Origin: Melastoma dodecandrum
Taxonomy: Eukaryota > Streptophyta > Magnoliopsida > Myrtales > Melastomataceae
Assembly (NCBI GenBank): GCA_029817715.1
Contig: JARUPY010000002.1
Location: forward strand, 59,630-123,629
Direction of reading: 5' to 3'
Length of the DNA stretch: 64,000 nucleotides
The translations under genes and the position numbers were made by a program. Of this stretch, positions 50,461 through 61,736 are shown piece after piece. Within the stretch, counting starts at the first letter, position 1. Each line of letters opens with the position of its first letter. The notes under the pieces were generated by a model, which had not been told where the DNA came from, made no database searches, and saw only the letters and a program-made list of their open reading frames with translations.

Positions 50461-50959
50461 TTATCGGGTGGGTAGTGATGTATGTCCATACCAGTCTTGG
50501 AGGATACTGGCTTTTTCTCCAGCTGAATGGTTGAAGGACCCCTTCACCTCCACATTGTACTCCCTCAACAGTTCTGCACCCGACTGCATTTCTCCATTAA
50601 TGACCTGCACTATTAAAGATGGCCGGTGAATGAACACGCCAAGGGATACCCTCACCTTTGAAGGTCGAGGAAGGAGGGAGGTTCATCCTCCAACAAAGGG
50701 CAATAAACCAATCAACACCAACTGTAGATACATGTGCTGTTTCTTCCTCTGCTATCAGAGCAACGATCTTGGATGTCTTATTGTCACCAAAACTAACCAA
50801 GCTCTGCACCAGCCGAGGCCCCGCATCAAGTCCTCTCGCTTCCTGATCAATTGATAAATACAAAAAACAAATTTCAATGACCATGACTTAAAAATCAAAT
50901 TCACATTGACTATAAATGCAATCCCAGCTATATATCCATCAACATATTGAACAACCGTG

Positions 50960-52250
50960 CGTCATGCCTACTGAAATTGGTCTTTATCATCAAGCCATGA
51001 ACTGAACCTCCATACGAGGTCGGAAATTTTGCTGCAGACATTCAAAAGGCTAACAAAAGTGAACTCGTCAGATTGCATTTCACACCTAGTCATGTCCTTG
51101 AATACTAGGATGACTTCTGCATAATTACCACTGCGAGCAAGGGCCTCGATTACAATTTTCCATGAGACAAGGTCAGGTTCTTCGAGTTGAGAAAGCAAAT
51201 TAATTGTAGCATAAAATTGACCACTTCGATTATATATTCCCGCTCCGCTATGGCATTAACAGGAACAACAGAAAGTATTTCATCAGATGCACTGACAAAG
51301 GCCAATGCATCTGAAGTAAGACCATTTCTGGAGAGCTCAAAACACGCTCTTTGTCCTCATAACCCATTTTTATACTGGTAGAGTGAAGTTGCCTGGTCTG
51401 AAGACCAGTTGATGCTTTTAGAGCAGCCAATAACGAGGACTCATCAGCTTCAAAACCCAATCCTAGCATCTCTAGCAATAGTTTCCCCGAAGTGGATTAA
51501 CCTTTAGAACTATAACCACATATCAAAGCATTCCATGAAACTACATTCTTGGCATGATGTTATCAAAACACCGATGGGCATCTTCCAATATGTCAAACTT
51601 TCTGCAGAAGTCAACCAAAGAACTACCGACCAAACATCCATCTCTAATGAGGTCTTAATCAGCTTCCCATGCACATACTCACCATATTGTGGGATTTCAA
51701 AAGCACTCTCAGAACTTGCAAAGTTAGGCTTCAATCCATTGAGGGACATTTTATAAAGGTTGGACAATGCATTTTCAGGTGTCTTGCTTTTGTCCCAAGC
51801 ACCAGTCATTATATTCCAGGAAACAATATCAGGGATATCAAGATTTTCAAACATTTTTTTCCGCCAAGAACACATTACGCATTCAGTGCTAGTTATTAAC
51901 TTCTTTATCTAACTTTCATTTTTGAGTGCTTTCTAGCATACATATTACTAAATGCATTTACAACATAAGTAGAATACCAACCACTTTTTGATTCTGCGGC
52001 ACTTTTGGAGCAAAGAGAGAAAACAGTTGACATGTTCCAGAGAAATCTGATGATTGCATATAGTGGAGGGAAAGTCTCTAAAGCTTGGTCTTTGTAACCC
52101 TTGCACATGGCTAAGGCTAAGCCAATGAAATCCGACTGTGACATGTTCAGAGTCCTTATCAACAATCCTGGTCAACAATTCACGTGTTCTAATGTCACCA
52201 ATGCTACCAACTCGTGCATTGGACCATGACCAGCTTTAGTCTTCTTACTT
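50960..52250 (-). pseudogene. PPR protein pseudogene nested in the DUF455 intron
   Basis: On the same strand and inside the last large intron of the DUF455 relic, broken frames show pentatricopeptide repeats of the PLS type: PDIVSWNIMTGAWDKSK, then ENALSNLYKMSLNGLKPN, and PDLVSWKIVIEALARSGNYA with VFKDMTRCEMQSDEFTFVSL. Frame changes and stops occur between 52180 and 50970, so no repeat array is translatable. Intact PPR proteins of this type act in organelle RNA editing or processing. Most plant PPR genes lack introns, which makes intron insertion as one unit plausible. Confidence 0.8.
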
Positions 52251-52643
52251 CCTAAATCCATTAAAGAGTCTTGATGAGATTAATAGTTAACCTAAATTAA
52301 AGGTCAGAGGTTCACGACCCATGAGAATAACATAAATCCACTACTTCAAATCTAAAAGGAGCACAACACAATGACCAGACGTTCTACTGCAATCGCTGGA
52401 TATCATGCCTCGTGCAACTTCTAACAAACGCAGCACACAATTTCACTCTTCAATTCATCAGAGCAATATCATTCAAGTATAAATGGACATGATGAAAATA
52501 TAACTGCTCAGTTTACAAACAAAGTTCACATTCATTCATCGGGTAAATGAATATTTCAAAAGAAAATGCATAACTCTTAGAAGAAGATTTACAGAATACA
52601 CAGCCTCATTATTGCTTACTTACCTGAACCATCGGAATCACGG

Positions 52644-52713
52644 CCAGACATGCGGACACATCATCAGAGGACTTCTCCCCAGACATGCGGACACATCATC
52701 AGAGGATATGCAC
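52644..52713. repeat. 35-bp tandem duplication inside a DUF455 exon
   Basis: CCAGACATGCGGACACATCA and the next 8 bases (ending GAGGA) occur at 52644-52671 and again at 52679-52706. The period is 35 bp, not a multiple of three, so it shifts the frame of the DUF455-derived exon. Confidence 0.9.
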
Positions 52714-53824
52714 TATGGGTAGGCATATCCCCACATCTGATTATATCAGCAAGAACAAGAAAGGTGAGTTGACATCATTGTCCTAGTGGGTTGCATCATC
52801 AATGAAGAGTTTTTGCAAACATGATAACACCCAAGACCTGAACCCAAGCTCCATCAGCCTTTTCGAGCACCACCCAAAGTGCTGGCTTTCATCATCTGCC
52901 ACGTGCGCCAAGTCAGCAAAGAAACCCTCCCCAAGCTCTTCTAGAAAGGGTGAAAACTGAACGATGGTGCGCTAGGTTATGAAGGTGCAGGCATTTACAG
53001 GCAAACCCGAGTCCTTTGAAGCCGGTATGTCCTTGGGTGAAACCTTCATATCATGTAACCAGGGGGATTAAAAGGTGCAACTGCAAGCCTTTGTCCCGAG
53101 TCCTCGTCCTCGCTAAAAAAACAAAGTCTATCAAGTGCAAATATAGTTGCTTTCTCCAATCATGCGTAGGACCGAGAATTACTCAGACCAAGCTTTAACT
53201 GTCCTTCTCAATAAGGCAAGGAAGAGTTGGAATGGACAAAAGCAGCCGAACCAGACGAGGCTTGGTATGCCTGGCGGGCTAATCAGGAGGTTCCCAAACT
53301 CAGACAGGCAAACCCTCCGAACGCCACTGGGAGAACGCGATGTGGGAAAGCTGAGACTTCAACGTGGGGTCGCTCGTCGAGAGAACGAGCGCCCCCATCT
53401 CCGCAAGCGACGAAGCCATCGCAATGGCAGCCTCGCCTGGGCCGGGAGGCAGAGGCAGCCGAGACCTGGGCAAAGGCTGGGGTCCGTGCGCTCCCCAGAA
53501 CCTGTCTTCATTGATGGGACTCTCCCGCCATGACTGGAGACCCGACCATCGCTCGTACTCTTTCGAAAGACTGCCAGTCGACGATGACAGCTGCGAAGGG
53601 GACGAACGACAGGAGAAGGCAAACGAAAGCAATAGTCTTGGGGAGAGCCCTGATGGTGTGAGCAAGGAATGGCTTGAACCTGAGGAGTGGCATTCGAGCT
53701 CAGCAGAGTCCGACCGCGTACGAGGTTGTTTCGAGTTCCTGTCTTTTCGGACAGCCGACGGCGGCGGAGACGAACGAGTCTCGGTTTCGGCTTTTCAGTT
53801 TCGAGTAATTCCAAGAATTTTCCA

Positions 53825-53948
53825 CTTGGATTCATACACGTCCTTTTTATTTTGATTCCTTGCTCAGTTCGATCGCTGAGTCTGCGGCTGATCGAATGCA
53901 GATCATGAAGGAAATATTTGGATCTACGACGCCCTATTTGATTGATCG
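53825..53948. repeat. Direct repeat, copy A
   Basis: About 124 bp starting CTTGGATTCATACACGTCC. It is roughly 75% identical by eye to 54544-54666, in the same orientation about 720 bp away. It lies upstream of the DUF455-derived start. Confidence 0.7.
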
Positions 53949-54543
53949 GAGTCCCTTTCATCCCTCCGTCGATCTGGAGTTTGAAGTATGTTTGAATAGG
54001 AGATGGAACGTAGAAAGCAGAAATAAAAAGAGGTAATAAATATTACAGTTGTTTTTAACTTACCATAGAAGGGATGCTGCAGAAATATCATTTCCACCAC
54101 GAAGCATTGATGTGTGTGTGTGGAATTGGAGTTCATCTGACCGTATTGGGTGATGATCTCTTCTGTCTCAAGATCAAGTGTCTGTTTTGTGACAATTTCC
54201 AGAATACCAAGCCATGGAGACGCGATTCCCTCTGCTTCGAAAAGAGTCTGGTCTCTCAAATAACTTCAGCTTACGAACAACCCGGCAACAAGCATGTTTA
54301 TCTCGATTCCAACAAAATCCATGTGCCAGACGCAGAATTTACCGTGTAATATGAAAAAACCAGAGGAAAGAAGCTGGAAAGAAGGAACCCAGCAGATGCA
54401 TTGACATTGCTCGAATCTTGTTTGGTTAGATGAATGAATCGTGCCATCTAAATTGTCACGAAGAAGGACGATGCCCCAGAAAGGATGAAAAGATAGACTA
54501 AGATGGGGGTCGGAAGGATTCTGTACTGGCTTTGGACTTTTCT
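53949..54543. other. Spacer between direct repeats, no gene recognised
   Basis: About 600 bases. Open frames on both strands at 53924-54349 overlap one another and carry no recognisable domain. Confidence 0.45.
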
Positions 54544-54666
54544 CTTGGATTCATACATGTCCTGGAGTTTGGTTCCTGACTAAGTTCAATCTGCTTTCTG
54601 CAGCTAATTGACTGTAAGTCGTGAAGGAACTATTTGGATCTATGATGTCCTGTTTGATTGATTTGG
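54544..54666. repeat. Direct repeat, copy B (end of the NET gene)
   Basis: About 123 bp starting CTTGGATTCATACATGTCC; partner of 53825-53948. It includes the stop codon and start of the 3' untranslated region of the NET-domain gene, so the 3' end of that gene has been duplicated downstream. Confidence 0.7.
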
Positions 54667-55704
54667 ATGGTGGGTGCTAGGACTGGTTACCTCCTCGTCG
54701 TCCGGTTCATCCCTTAGGCGGTCTGGGAAGAGCTTCTCGACTTCCCACAGGATCTCGTCGTCAAGGATGTCCAAGTCCAGATCGATTTCGTCCTCGTTTG
54801 ATTTCACCTCGCCACCCATGCTCCTGATGAAATTGACCAGGAAGAGCTTCTTGTCCTCCGGAAGCCTCTTGATTCTTCTGTACAGCGCCATCTTCTCCCG
54901 TTCGGTCATTCCTGCTCTGTGAGGAGGGTCTTGGACCGTGGCCTCAGCCACTGGCATCTGCATCTGAACTCTGAGGCGAATTCGCAAGTTTGCAGGAGTC
55001 GGCCTTGGCGGTTGGGCGACAGGAGTGTTACCTTTTGGACGACCAGTTCCTCTATGCCGTTTCTGCGGCTCATTCTTCCTGACTTCTTGTTGTGCCTGAC
55101 GCTTTCTACCGGACGAAAGCTGGTCCGGTCTGAGCAAATACTCACTGCAACTGTAAATCCGGTTCGGCTTCGACTTTCTTGCTTCCCTGGGTGGTGTGTT
55201 TGAGATCCGACTCTCTTCCTCCTCGATTCTTTTAGCAAGATCCCCGAACTCATTCCGACCCTCCCGAATCTCTCTTTGCCTCTCTTGCTCTGAGCCGACA
55301 GCAGCAGCATCACTCGCAAAACCATAATGCACATCCTCCGCATCATCGAGAATCTTTATTTCCGCAAAACCATCAGCGGCACTATCCTCCACACCATCTA
55401 CGCGATCAAGATTCTCTCCATGCAGACACCCCTCGCATGGATCATGATCTACGCTGCCTAAATTACGAGCAGTAACACGACCTGAAGTTCCGACCTCATT
55501 ACCATCCACAGTGATGACTTTCTTCCCAGCGGCATCTATCTGCTTGGGGTACCTTCTGGTGTAACCAGCGAGTTCTTGCGGGCATTGAGGTTTGATCTCT
55601 CGGGGGCTCTCATCCCCGACAATGCCTGTGGAATCCCCATTGCCGGAACGATACTTCTTGCTGTTTCTTCTGGTGTAGACGAGGAGTCCACCCCCAGGAG
55701 CCAT
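54640..55704 (-). CDS. NET-domain protein without bromodomain (GTE/BET-related)
   Basis: An intronless frame from the ATG at 55704 codes 354 residues. The only domain I recognise is C-terminal, at about residues 265-330: MTEREKMALYRRIKRLPEDK, DEIDLDLDILDDEILWEVE. This is the NET (extraterminal) domain that follows the bromodomain in plant GTE and animal BET proteins and binds short basic peptides of chromatin factors. No bromodomain is encoded before it. The N-terminal part has two similar short motifs (VYTRRNSKKY and GYTRRYPKQ), acidic stretches, and a basic region (GRKRQAQQEVRKNEPQKRHR) that may serve as nuclear localisation signal. It could be an expressed GTE derivative or a retained fragment; the long clean frame favours a gene. 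Confidence 0.65.
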   Translation of the reverse strand: MAPGGGLLVYTRRNSKKYRSGNGDSTGIVGDESPREIKPQCPQELAGYTRRYPKQIDAAGKKVITVDGNEVGTSGRVTARNLGSVDHDPCEGCLHGENLDRVDGVEDSAADGFAEIKILDDAEDVHYGFASDAAAVGSEQERQREIREGRNEFGDLAKRIEEEESRISNTPPREARKSKPNRIYSCSEYLLRPDQLSSGRKRQAQQEVRKNEPQKRHRGTGRPKGNTPVAQPPRPTPANLRIRLRVQMQMPVAEATVQDPPHRAGMTEREKMALYRRIKRLPEDKKLFLVNFIRSMGGEVKSNEDEIDLDLDILDDEILWEVEKLFPDRLRDEPDDEEVTSPSTHHPNQSNRTS

Positions 55705-58445
55705 GAAAACAGCCCCGATCGACTTTCCGGCGACCGCTTTTCCTGATTCCAAGGTTGCGAGCCAGTTAAGAGCTTGCCGCAACTTGAATATCAAACCTCA
55801 TTCCATTTTATATAGCCGAATCAACGGATGAGTCTTGGGCCCATATTCAATCAGGAAGGCCCGTTGGGCCTTAAACGAACATGATATTGGGCCTGGCACC
55901 AACAAAATCGTTTATTGGTCAAACAAGGTATTGATTATAAAAACTCTCTGGTTTTGCCTCGTGGGGCTGTTGAGGGTGATGAGGTTGTGTTGAAAGAATT
56001 GAAAAAGTAAGGAGAAATGTGTGAAAAAGTAGGTTTTATATTACCGATAACCTTTCGTAGGATAGTTAAAACTTTCTATAGATTTATTGCATCTATAGGG
56101 TTGGATATTTGGAATGTTTAAGCTACAAAATATTTTTTTTTTCTTACTAAATCTTAGTTAGTTTGAAATCTCCTCTATTTATATAAGGGAGAAGAATAAT
56201 CTAGAGTTATCATACTTAACTAAACCACCTGCTATAGAAACTTGAAACCCATTTACTCTTTTTATGATTCCAAGACTTATTTAATGCTTTATGCTTTCAA
56301 GATGCCTATCTTAGAATCATGAATTACACTTCAATAAGGAATACGTAGTGGTTTATGTTTTGATATAAGTTGTTTTTTCCTTCAAGTGGGGGTGTGGATG
56401 TGTTCGATGGTCTTGATTTTTTAAGAATGATGCTTGTTTTTCTTAGTTGGGTTCTTGATCTTATGGGTTTTGAACCGTGGACGTAGATATAGGAGGAAAT
56501 TGAAGCCCCCGTCATGCTTTGACATCAAGTTAGGCTAAGTGAAATATGTTTCGAGATTGTTGGATTCGATATGATTGTCCGCCGTAGCTGGAGGTGGTAT
56601 GTGTTGTGTGTGCTGAAGGGTTGGTATCGCTTAAATAGGAAAATTCGATTGTCTGGAAAATGCTTTTTATACGAGTTTAGATGGATGTTGCCTAATTGAT
56701 AATCGAGCGTTGGTGTAGATCCTTTCCTTTTTTGAAGGCTTACGAGCCAAACGAGTTCATTAATATTTTGAATTGGCTAAAGTTCATTTACACACCCTTT
56801 TAATTTGGAAAGAGACGAGGAGAAAGGCATGTTGTCTTTGCTTGTTCAATTTCAACTGTTTTGGCTATAATCCCGAGTGACATATTTAAATTGCTCGGCA
56901 ATGGTTCAAATTCTTTTCTTCCACTAATCATTTTAAGGGGAAAATTTGGAAATAACTAAAATTTTCAAAGTGTATTGTCTTGGTTTTAGTTGTGGGTGCC
57001 ATATTTTTAAAATGTATATCTCGAAATTCGCGTCCCGTTCAATTCCAGTCGAGTCGGGTATAGTAAAATTTAAAAAATCATTGCTAATTATCTTCCATTA
57101 AAATTTCATCAACCGAGGAGGAGGGGGGAGCATGCGATTGGATTGGTTTCTTTAGAGCCAATCATGTGACAAATAATAGGGAGGGGGACAAGGGATTTTT
57201 AAAGACACCAAACTATTTTCTCCATGCGAGTGCATGTTTGTTTGGTTTTGTTGCCGGTTGTCATCAACACACGACAAGAGTCTTATCATGTTCTCTCCTT
57301 TGTCGTCCTCCTTCATTTATCAACCAAAACCCATCTCCACCCGCCTCGGCGTTTTTTAGCCCGAGTTGTGAGGCAAAGGAGTGCACAGCCGGCCAATCGA
57401 AAAGCAGGGCGTCGTAATCCAAAAGTAACCGGGGACGCTACGAAACCCTACTCTTTCGTGATGTCGGTTTACAGCGGTGTGCGGGGAACTAGTGCATGCG
57501 ACAGTATTCATTTTCCTTTTGAAGTGCTAGGACATGATCGTGCCCTTCTAATGCATAACACGTGAGCTGTCTTTCCAAACTTCCCCGGTCAATTTTCGGC
57601 CAGCGAGTAACATAAACGTGCGACCTTCCTCACTTATCGGCCTGAACCCCGTGGCATTACGTAGTTCTAATACCGTGTTAAAACACTTACCGACTACCCT
57701 GAGAGGTAGAAGAAAAGTTAGATGAAAAGCGTGGTACAACTCGTGCTTGGTTGTTATACCTAAACAATTCATTATCCGACCTACAAACCTCCGCGTTCTT
57801 GCCATTGAAACATTGCCGGACATAACCGGAACCGGATCTCATCATCTCCTTCGGGTTCTTATAGGAATGCTTATAAAATCAACATGAGAAACATGTTGAT
57901 TAGAACTTCTGAATGTTACTCTACTCATGATTAAATTTAGTATCGCCACATTTCGTTAGCCTATATTAAAATTCCGGGAAAAAAATGGACTCGTCTGGAG
58001 TTACCAAAATTGTCCACGTGGGCCCACTCTTTCGGCCCATTAAATTATGGGCTCAGCCCATTGGACCTACAAAAATGCCCCCCCCCCCACTCTGGCGTCA
58101 TCCCATAATTAATTACCCGAACAAAAAAAAAGAAGCTTTGGGGAAGGCCTAAAGTTGAGTATTTAAATGCTAATAATATCTTCTACTTTACCTAATTACA
58201 ATAAATAAATAAATAATTGAAAATGAGCCGAATGTTAGTATTTTCTTGAACTTTGTTTGGTCTATAAAGGATGGAAATTGGTAAAGAGGCAGGCAGGCTG
58301 GAAAGTCAACGTCGAGAGGAGTCACACTCCCTTCGGGAAAAAAACGACTGCTTTCGTTTTACGATTTTTTATTTTCGAGCATAAACATTAACAAGAGGGG
58401 TGCTCTGTTTCTCTCCTCCCTGTTTCTTCCATCCGTAACTTCGTC
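55705..58445. other. Long AT-rich intergenic region
   Basis: About 2.7 kb. The first 200 bases flank the NET gene. The rest has no domain-bearing frame; small frames at 57166-57565 and 57548-57823 are unconvincing. A G-box CACGTG lies at 58015-58020, about 425 bp before the RING gene start, next to GGGCCCA. Confidence 0.5.
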
Positions 58446-59165
58446 ATGAGCAACCGTGGGAGTAATGGGGGCGATTCCCCTATCCTGGGAGTAATGCAGA
58501 CGACTGAGGACACCACCAGCTACCACAATGGCAAGGTCATGGTTGCGGCAGTAGTCACGTTGTCGGTCGTTGTTATCCTTGTGGCCCTACTCCATCTATA
58601 TGCCAGGTACGTCATGCGTCGGCAGGCTCGGCGTCGGGCCGCCACCCGCGAGCTGGGTTTGCCGAACATCATCCAGTGGCAGGCTTCGACGGAGCCCCCC
58701 AAGATAGGGGTGGATCCATTGGTTCTCGCTGCATTGCCCATGTATGCCTATAGGCGAGTCGGAGGAGAAAGCGACAGGGAGTCTAGAATGGCGGCAGAGT
58801 GCATCGTGTGCTTGAGCTTACTAGAAGAGGGGGAGATCATGAGGATCTTGCCGAACTGCCGACATGTTTTCCACCCTGAATGTATTGACCGGTGGCTTTG
58901 GTCTCACACGATCTGTCCGGTTTGCCGCACCGAGGTGGAGCCCCGACCCCAGCCCGAGCCTGAAGAGACTGCTCATGATGCTGAATCGACGACAGCACCG
59001 CCACCGGAAGGGACCTCAGAAGAAGGAATCCATCCCTACAGGATTAGTGGATCGAGTTCGCGGTTAAGTTCATTCAGGAGAATCCTCGGCCGGGAAAGGT
59101 CATCAAAAAGAGTGACTTCGTGCGGCCAACCAGATGACGCGGCAGAAGATTTCGAAAGGCCATGA
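58446..59165 (+). CDS. ATL-type RING-H2 E3 ubiquitin ligase
   Basis: An intronless 239-residue protein, like most ATL genes. One transmembrane segment lies near residues 30-50 (MVAAVVTLSVVVILVALLHL). A basic stretch follows (RRQARRRAATRE), then the GLD-like motif (GVDPLVLAALPMYAY). The RING-H2 domain is at about 118-159 with the order C-X2-C, CRHVFHPEC with the two His ligands, IDRWLWSHTICPVC; the Trp three residues before HTICPVC and the Pro next to the seventh ligand are typical of ATLs. The tail is Pro/Glu- and Ser-rich. These membrane E3 ligases act in defence and carbon/nitrogen responses; the exact target is unknown. Confidence 0.92.
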   Translation: MSNRGSNGGDSPILGVMQTTEDTTSYHNGKVMVAAVVTLSVVVILVALLHLYARYVMRRQARRRAATRELGLPNIIQWQASTEPPKIGVDPLVLAALPMYAYRRVGGESDRESRMAAECIVCLSLLEEGEIMRILPNCRHVFHPECIDRWLWSHTICPVCRTEVEPRPQPEPEETAHDAESTTAPPPEGTSEEGIHPYRISGSSSRLSSFRRILGRERSSKRVTSCGQPDDAAEDFERP

Positions 59166-59621
59166 CCTGTTAGATGTTTCTGCACATCGTGAAAAAATGA
59201 TATGATAAACAGGATTCACTGCTCTTCATACAACACAAATTCCATTGCATTAGGCACCGATTCATCCCAGCTGTGCTCAATTTTTTTGCTTCAGACAGGT
59301 CCGGAGGTCTGATAACCTAAAAAAGTAGTAGAGAGGAAAGATTCCCCGGGTATTAGGTGATGTCCATGTGGAAGTTAAGTTTCATGGGTGTCAAAAAGAA
59401 TATTGCAGAGATTATGGGGCTCAAACAAAAAACAACAAAAAGGAATGACCTTTGAACCGCATTGCTGAGATATAAGATCCACATGTTGTTATACAGGGAA
59501 GTGGGAAAAAGAAAGATCAATGATCTGGTTTTCCCTACAAAATTTCCCCCTTCTTAAAAGCTAACATCCCTAGTGAAGTACGCTCGAGGGACTCATCGCC
59601 CTGCCTCATCATCAACCCGTG

Positions 59622-60560
59622 TCAATTGATTGATCCATTCAGTAGCAGAAAGGCACACAGGGCCAAGGCTTGCAATTGCCATTGCCACTGCATCACAAGG
59701 AGGCTGATGCCATTGTTCAGATCTCCATTGGCAGATCCGGTCCCAGCCAACGGAGACGATGAATCCGGCAAGCTGCCATTAGTCACTGTCAAGCTGAAAC
59801 AATGAAAAGGAACACAAAACCCAGGATTCCCAATTAGCCATTTGATAACCCAACTGCAGAAAGATCTACTTTGATCAAGCACATTTTTCTCCGCACACTG
59901 TTGATTAAAAATCCAATCTTGACGGAAAAGATTTCATCTCGATTAAAAAAGATGGCCGGGTGGGGGTGGAGGAGGGAATTCTGAATTGGATCCCTTCAAT
60001 TGCCAACCATGGATGGGAAACTTGCAATTGCCAAAGCCTGCCAAGAAGACAAATCACAGGACCCAGATCAAGAAACTACCACAAGAGCCCTAAAATACCA
60101 TCCCCCCCCCCCCCCCCCTAAAAAGTCTCTCCAGAAACCCTAGCAAAGGACCAGAAAAAGCCTCTCGGTGACCTCACTGGGGTTGAGCCGAGGTGAAGGG
60201 CAGCCGGTGTTACTTGAAGTCAGCCGCTTTCGTTCGGTGAGCCCATTGCTTTGAGGTGATTGAAATCGTTTGAAGGCATAGTGAAAGCCCGTACCCCTCC
60301 TCACTTGTCTCGATGAGTCCGCAGGGTCATGGGCAGACGGCCGCCAGGGGCTGGACAGGACCGCAAATCGGCCCCGCCCTGGCCCAAGCCCAGTTCTGAT
60401 AGCGGCCTGGAGGGCAGCGTCCTCCGCGTTGTATGCTTGGTCGACACACCGAGAGTGGCCATGGGTAGCGGCGCTGCTTGCCGCCGTCGGCCACCGGAGT
60501 TACGTGGGTGGAGGCATGGACGAGGAGGAGGAGGAAGGAGGAGAGGAGAAAGTTAAGCAT
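59622..60560 (-). pseudogene. X8-domain (PDCB-like) gene, frameshifted
   Basis: On the minus strand an ATG at 60560 starts a signal peptide (MLNFLLSSFLLLLVHAS). The X8 carbohydrate-binding domain can be followed only by changing frame: YNAEDAALQAAI, then CGPVQP in another frame (about 60370), then HYAFKRFQSPQSNGLTE (about 60260-60210). A donor AAGTAA (about 60202) joins in phase to an acceptor before 59793, and the last exon reads LTVTNGSLPDSSSP to a hydrophobic GPI-anchor tail (LQALALCAFLLL). Intact proteins of this type are GPI-anchored callose-binding proteins at plasmodesmata. At least two small indels in the X8 part, and loss of conserved Cys residues there, argue for a pseudogene. Sequencing errors in the GC-rich part are the alternative. 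Confidence 0.6.
60102..60118. repeat. C17 homopolymer
   Basis: A run of seventeen C residues inside the intron of the X8-like pseudogene. Confidence 0.9.
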
Positions 60561-61466
60561 CGTCAATTGTCCAAGGAAGTGAAAACTAACAGAGAGAGAG
60601 GAGAGAGAGAGAGAGAGGTTAACGACGTCGGATTTATGAAGTGAAGGGCGGCGTTGTGTTTTTGATAGGGGGGGGAATGTGACCGTTAAGTACCTGTTTT
60701 TTCCGTTGTGGGTAGGGGGAAGACGAAGATGAAACGACGACGACGAACATGCGTCCTCTTTTTTTTGACTGTTTTGATTTATTTTATTTTATTTTACCTT
60801 AAATTAGCTGATTGGGGTTTTTGATAAATGAATGAATGCATTACCACTCCCAAAAACTACTCAAATTCAGTATTCATTTGTGTTTCTTTTTGTTTTTTTT
60901 CCCGAATAGCAACAACCGAATAATTCCAATCCTTGCTTTTACTGGAGTGGTTTTTTAAATTATTCACGATGCTGAATGTACCCATCCCCTCTCTCTCTCC
61001 TGTTTTTTTTTTTTGTAAAATTTAACATAAAAGTACGATTTGGATCGGCTACATATATCTTAAAGGAATATGGGATTCCTTAATGTTTTTTTCTTGCATA
61101 GGATGATTTAGTGGTATGAGTTTAGTTCATGAGTGTCCTGAATTTTCATGAGATTTGAGTGGCGAACGAACACCAATTCCGACTTGGAATCGAACCGGAG
61201 ATTCGTATTATGTTATAAAACTCGATAAGCCTGGGTAAGCAGGAGAGACTAATGACCATCGCCACTCGAATATCACACGCTACTACGTGAAGCATCAGTT
61301 TTGCACATCAACACTTGGGGGTGTTTGGGTCATGTGTGTGTATTTCTCTGCGGACAAAACAAATTGTCCTTCTCATAATACGAAACAACAAATGTCGCAT
61401 CGAAATTTATGAAACATATTTCATACTTGCGAATGCGGCTAAACTTCCGTAAACGAAATGTTATGC
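60561..61466. other. No gene recognised
   Basis: Purine-rich leader side of the X8 relic, with a (GA)n stretch at 60594-60617, then AT-rich intergenic DNA. Confidence 0.5.
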
Positions 61467-61736
61467 GAGTACCAAATAATATGTTATTGTTTCGTACTAT
61501 AATACGAAACAATGTTGTGGGTTTTGTAATTTTATACGGGTTTCATAAAGCACGAACAAACTTCATAATTTTTCTGCGAGCTTTTTGTATTATAATACAA
61601 ACAAGTTCGTAAAATATAAATCTCTTCGTACTATAACACGAAAAACCCATGAAAAAGTACGAAACCCACGACATTATTTCGTATTATGGTAAAAGTACTT
61701 CGTAAATTACGAAACAATACTAAATTATTTTGTACT
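61467..61736. mobile_element. MITE-like foldback element
   Basis: Left arm 61467-61545 and right arm 61649-61736 are imperfect inverted copies (GAGTACCAAATAAT against ATTATTTTGTACTC, and ACAATGTTGTGGGTTT against GAAACCCACGACATT). Within the left arm there is a perfect 11-bp hairpin: ATTGTTTCGTA (61486-61496) and TACGAAACAAT (61503-61513) around a 6-bp loop. TTCGTA/TACGAA is repeated across the whole stretch from about 61375. No coding capacity. This fits a small non-autonomous DNA element. Confidence 0.6.

Larger units (their letters stand above)
50461..53419 (-). pseudogene. DUF455 (ferritin-like) gene, disabled
   Basis: Five blocks on the minus strand follow the order of the DUF455 protein. 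53419-53290: MASSLAEMGALVLSTSD, then SQLSHIAFSQWRSEGLPV. About 53040-52830: IPASKDSGLPVNA, then SPFLEELGEGFFADLAHVAD and ESQHFGWCSKRL. About 52740-52624: SSDDVSACLAVIPMVQ, then a GTAAGT donor. 50842-50656: EARGLDAGPRLVQSLVSFGD, AEEETAHVSTVGVDWF. 50573-50461: ELLREYNVEVKGSFNHSA to the stop. Intact members are ferritin-like diiron-fold proteins of unclear role. Breaks: two stops after GLPV in the first block, loss of the HVELNAIDLAWD region, and a 35-bp tandem duplication in the third block. Splice sites of the last exons are kept, so this is not a processed copy. Confidence 0.8.

Noticed and set aside
53359..53961. 200-codon Arg/Ser-rich minus-strand frame
   Set aside because: It overlaps the DUF455-derived start in another frame and includes the duplicated 3' end of the NET gene; no domain.
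55705..55794. 30-residue N-terminal extension of the NET protein
   Set aside because: It has no ATG (the frame opens at TTG); the first real ATG is at 55704.
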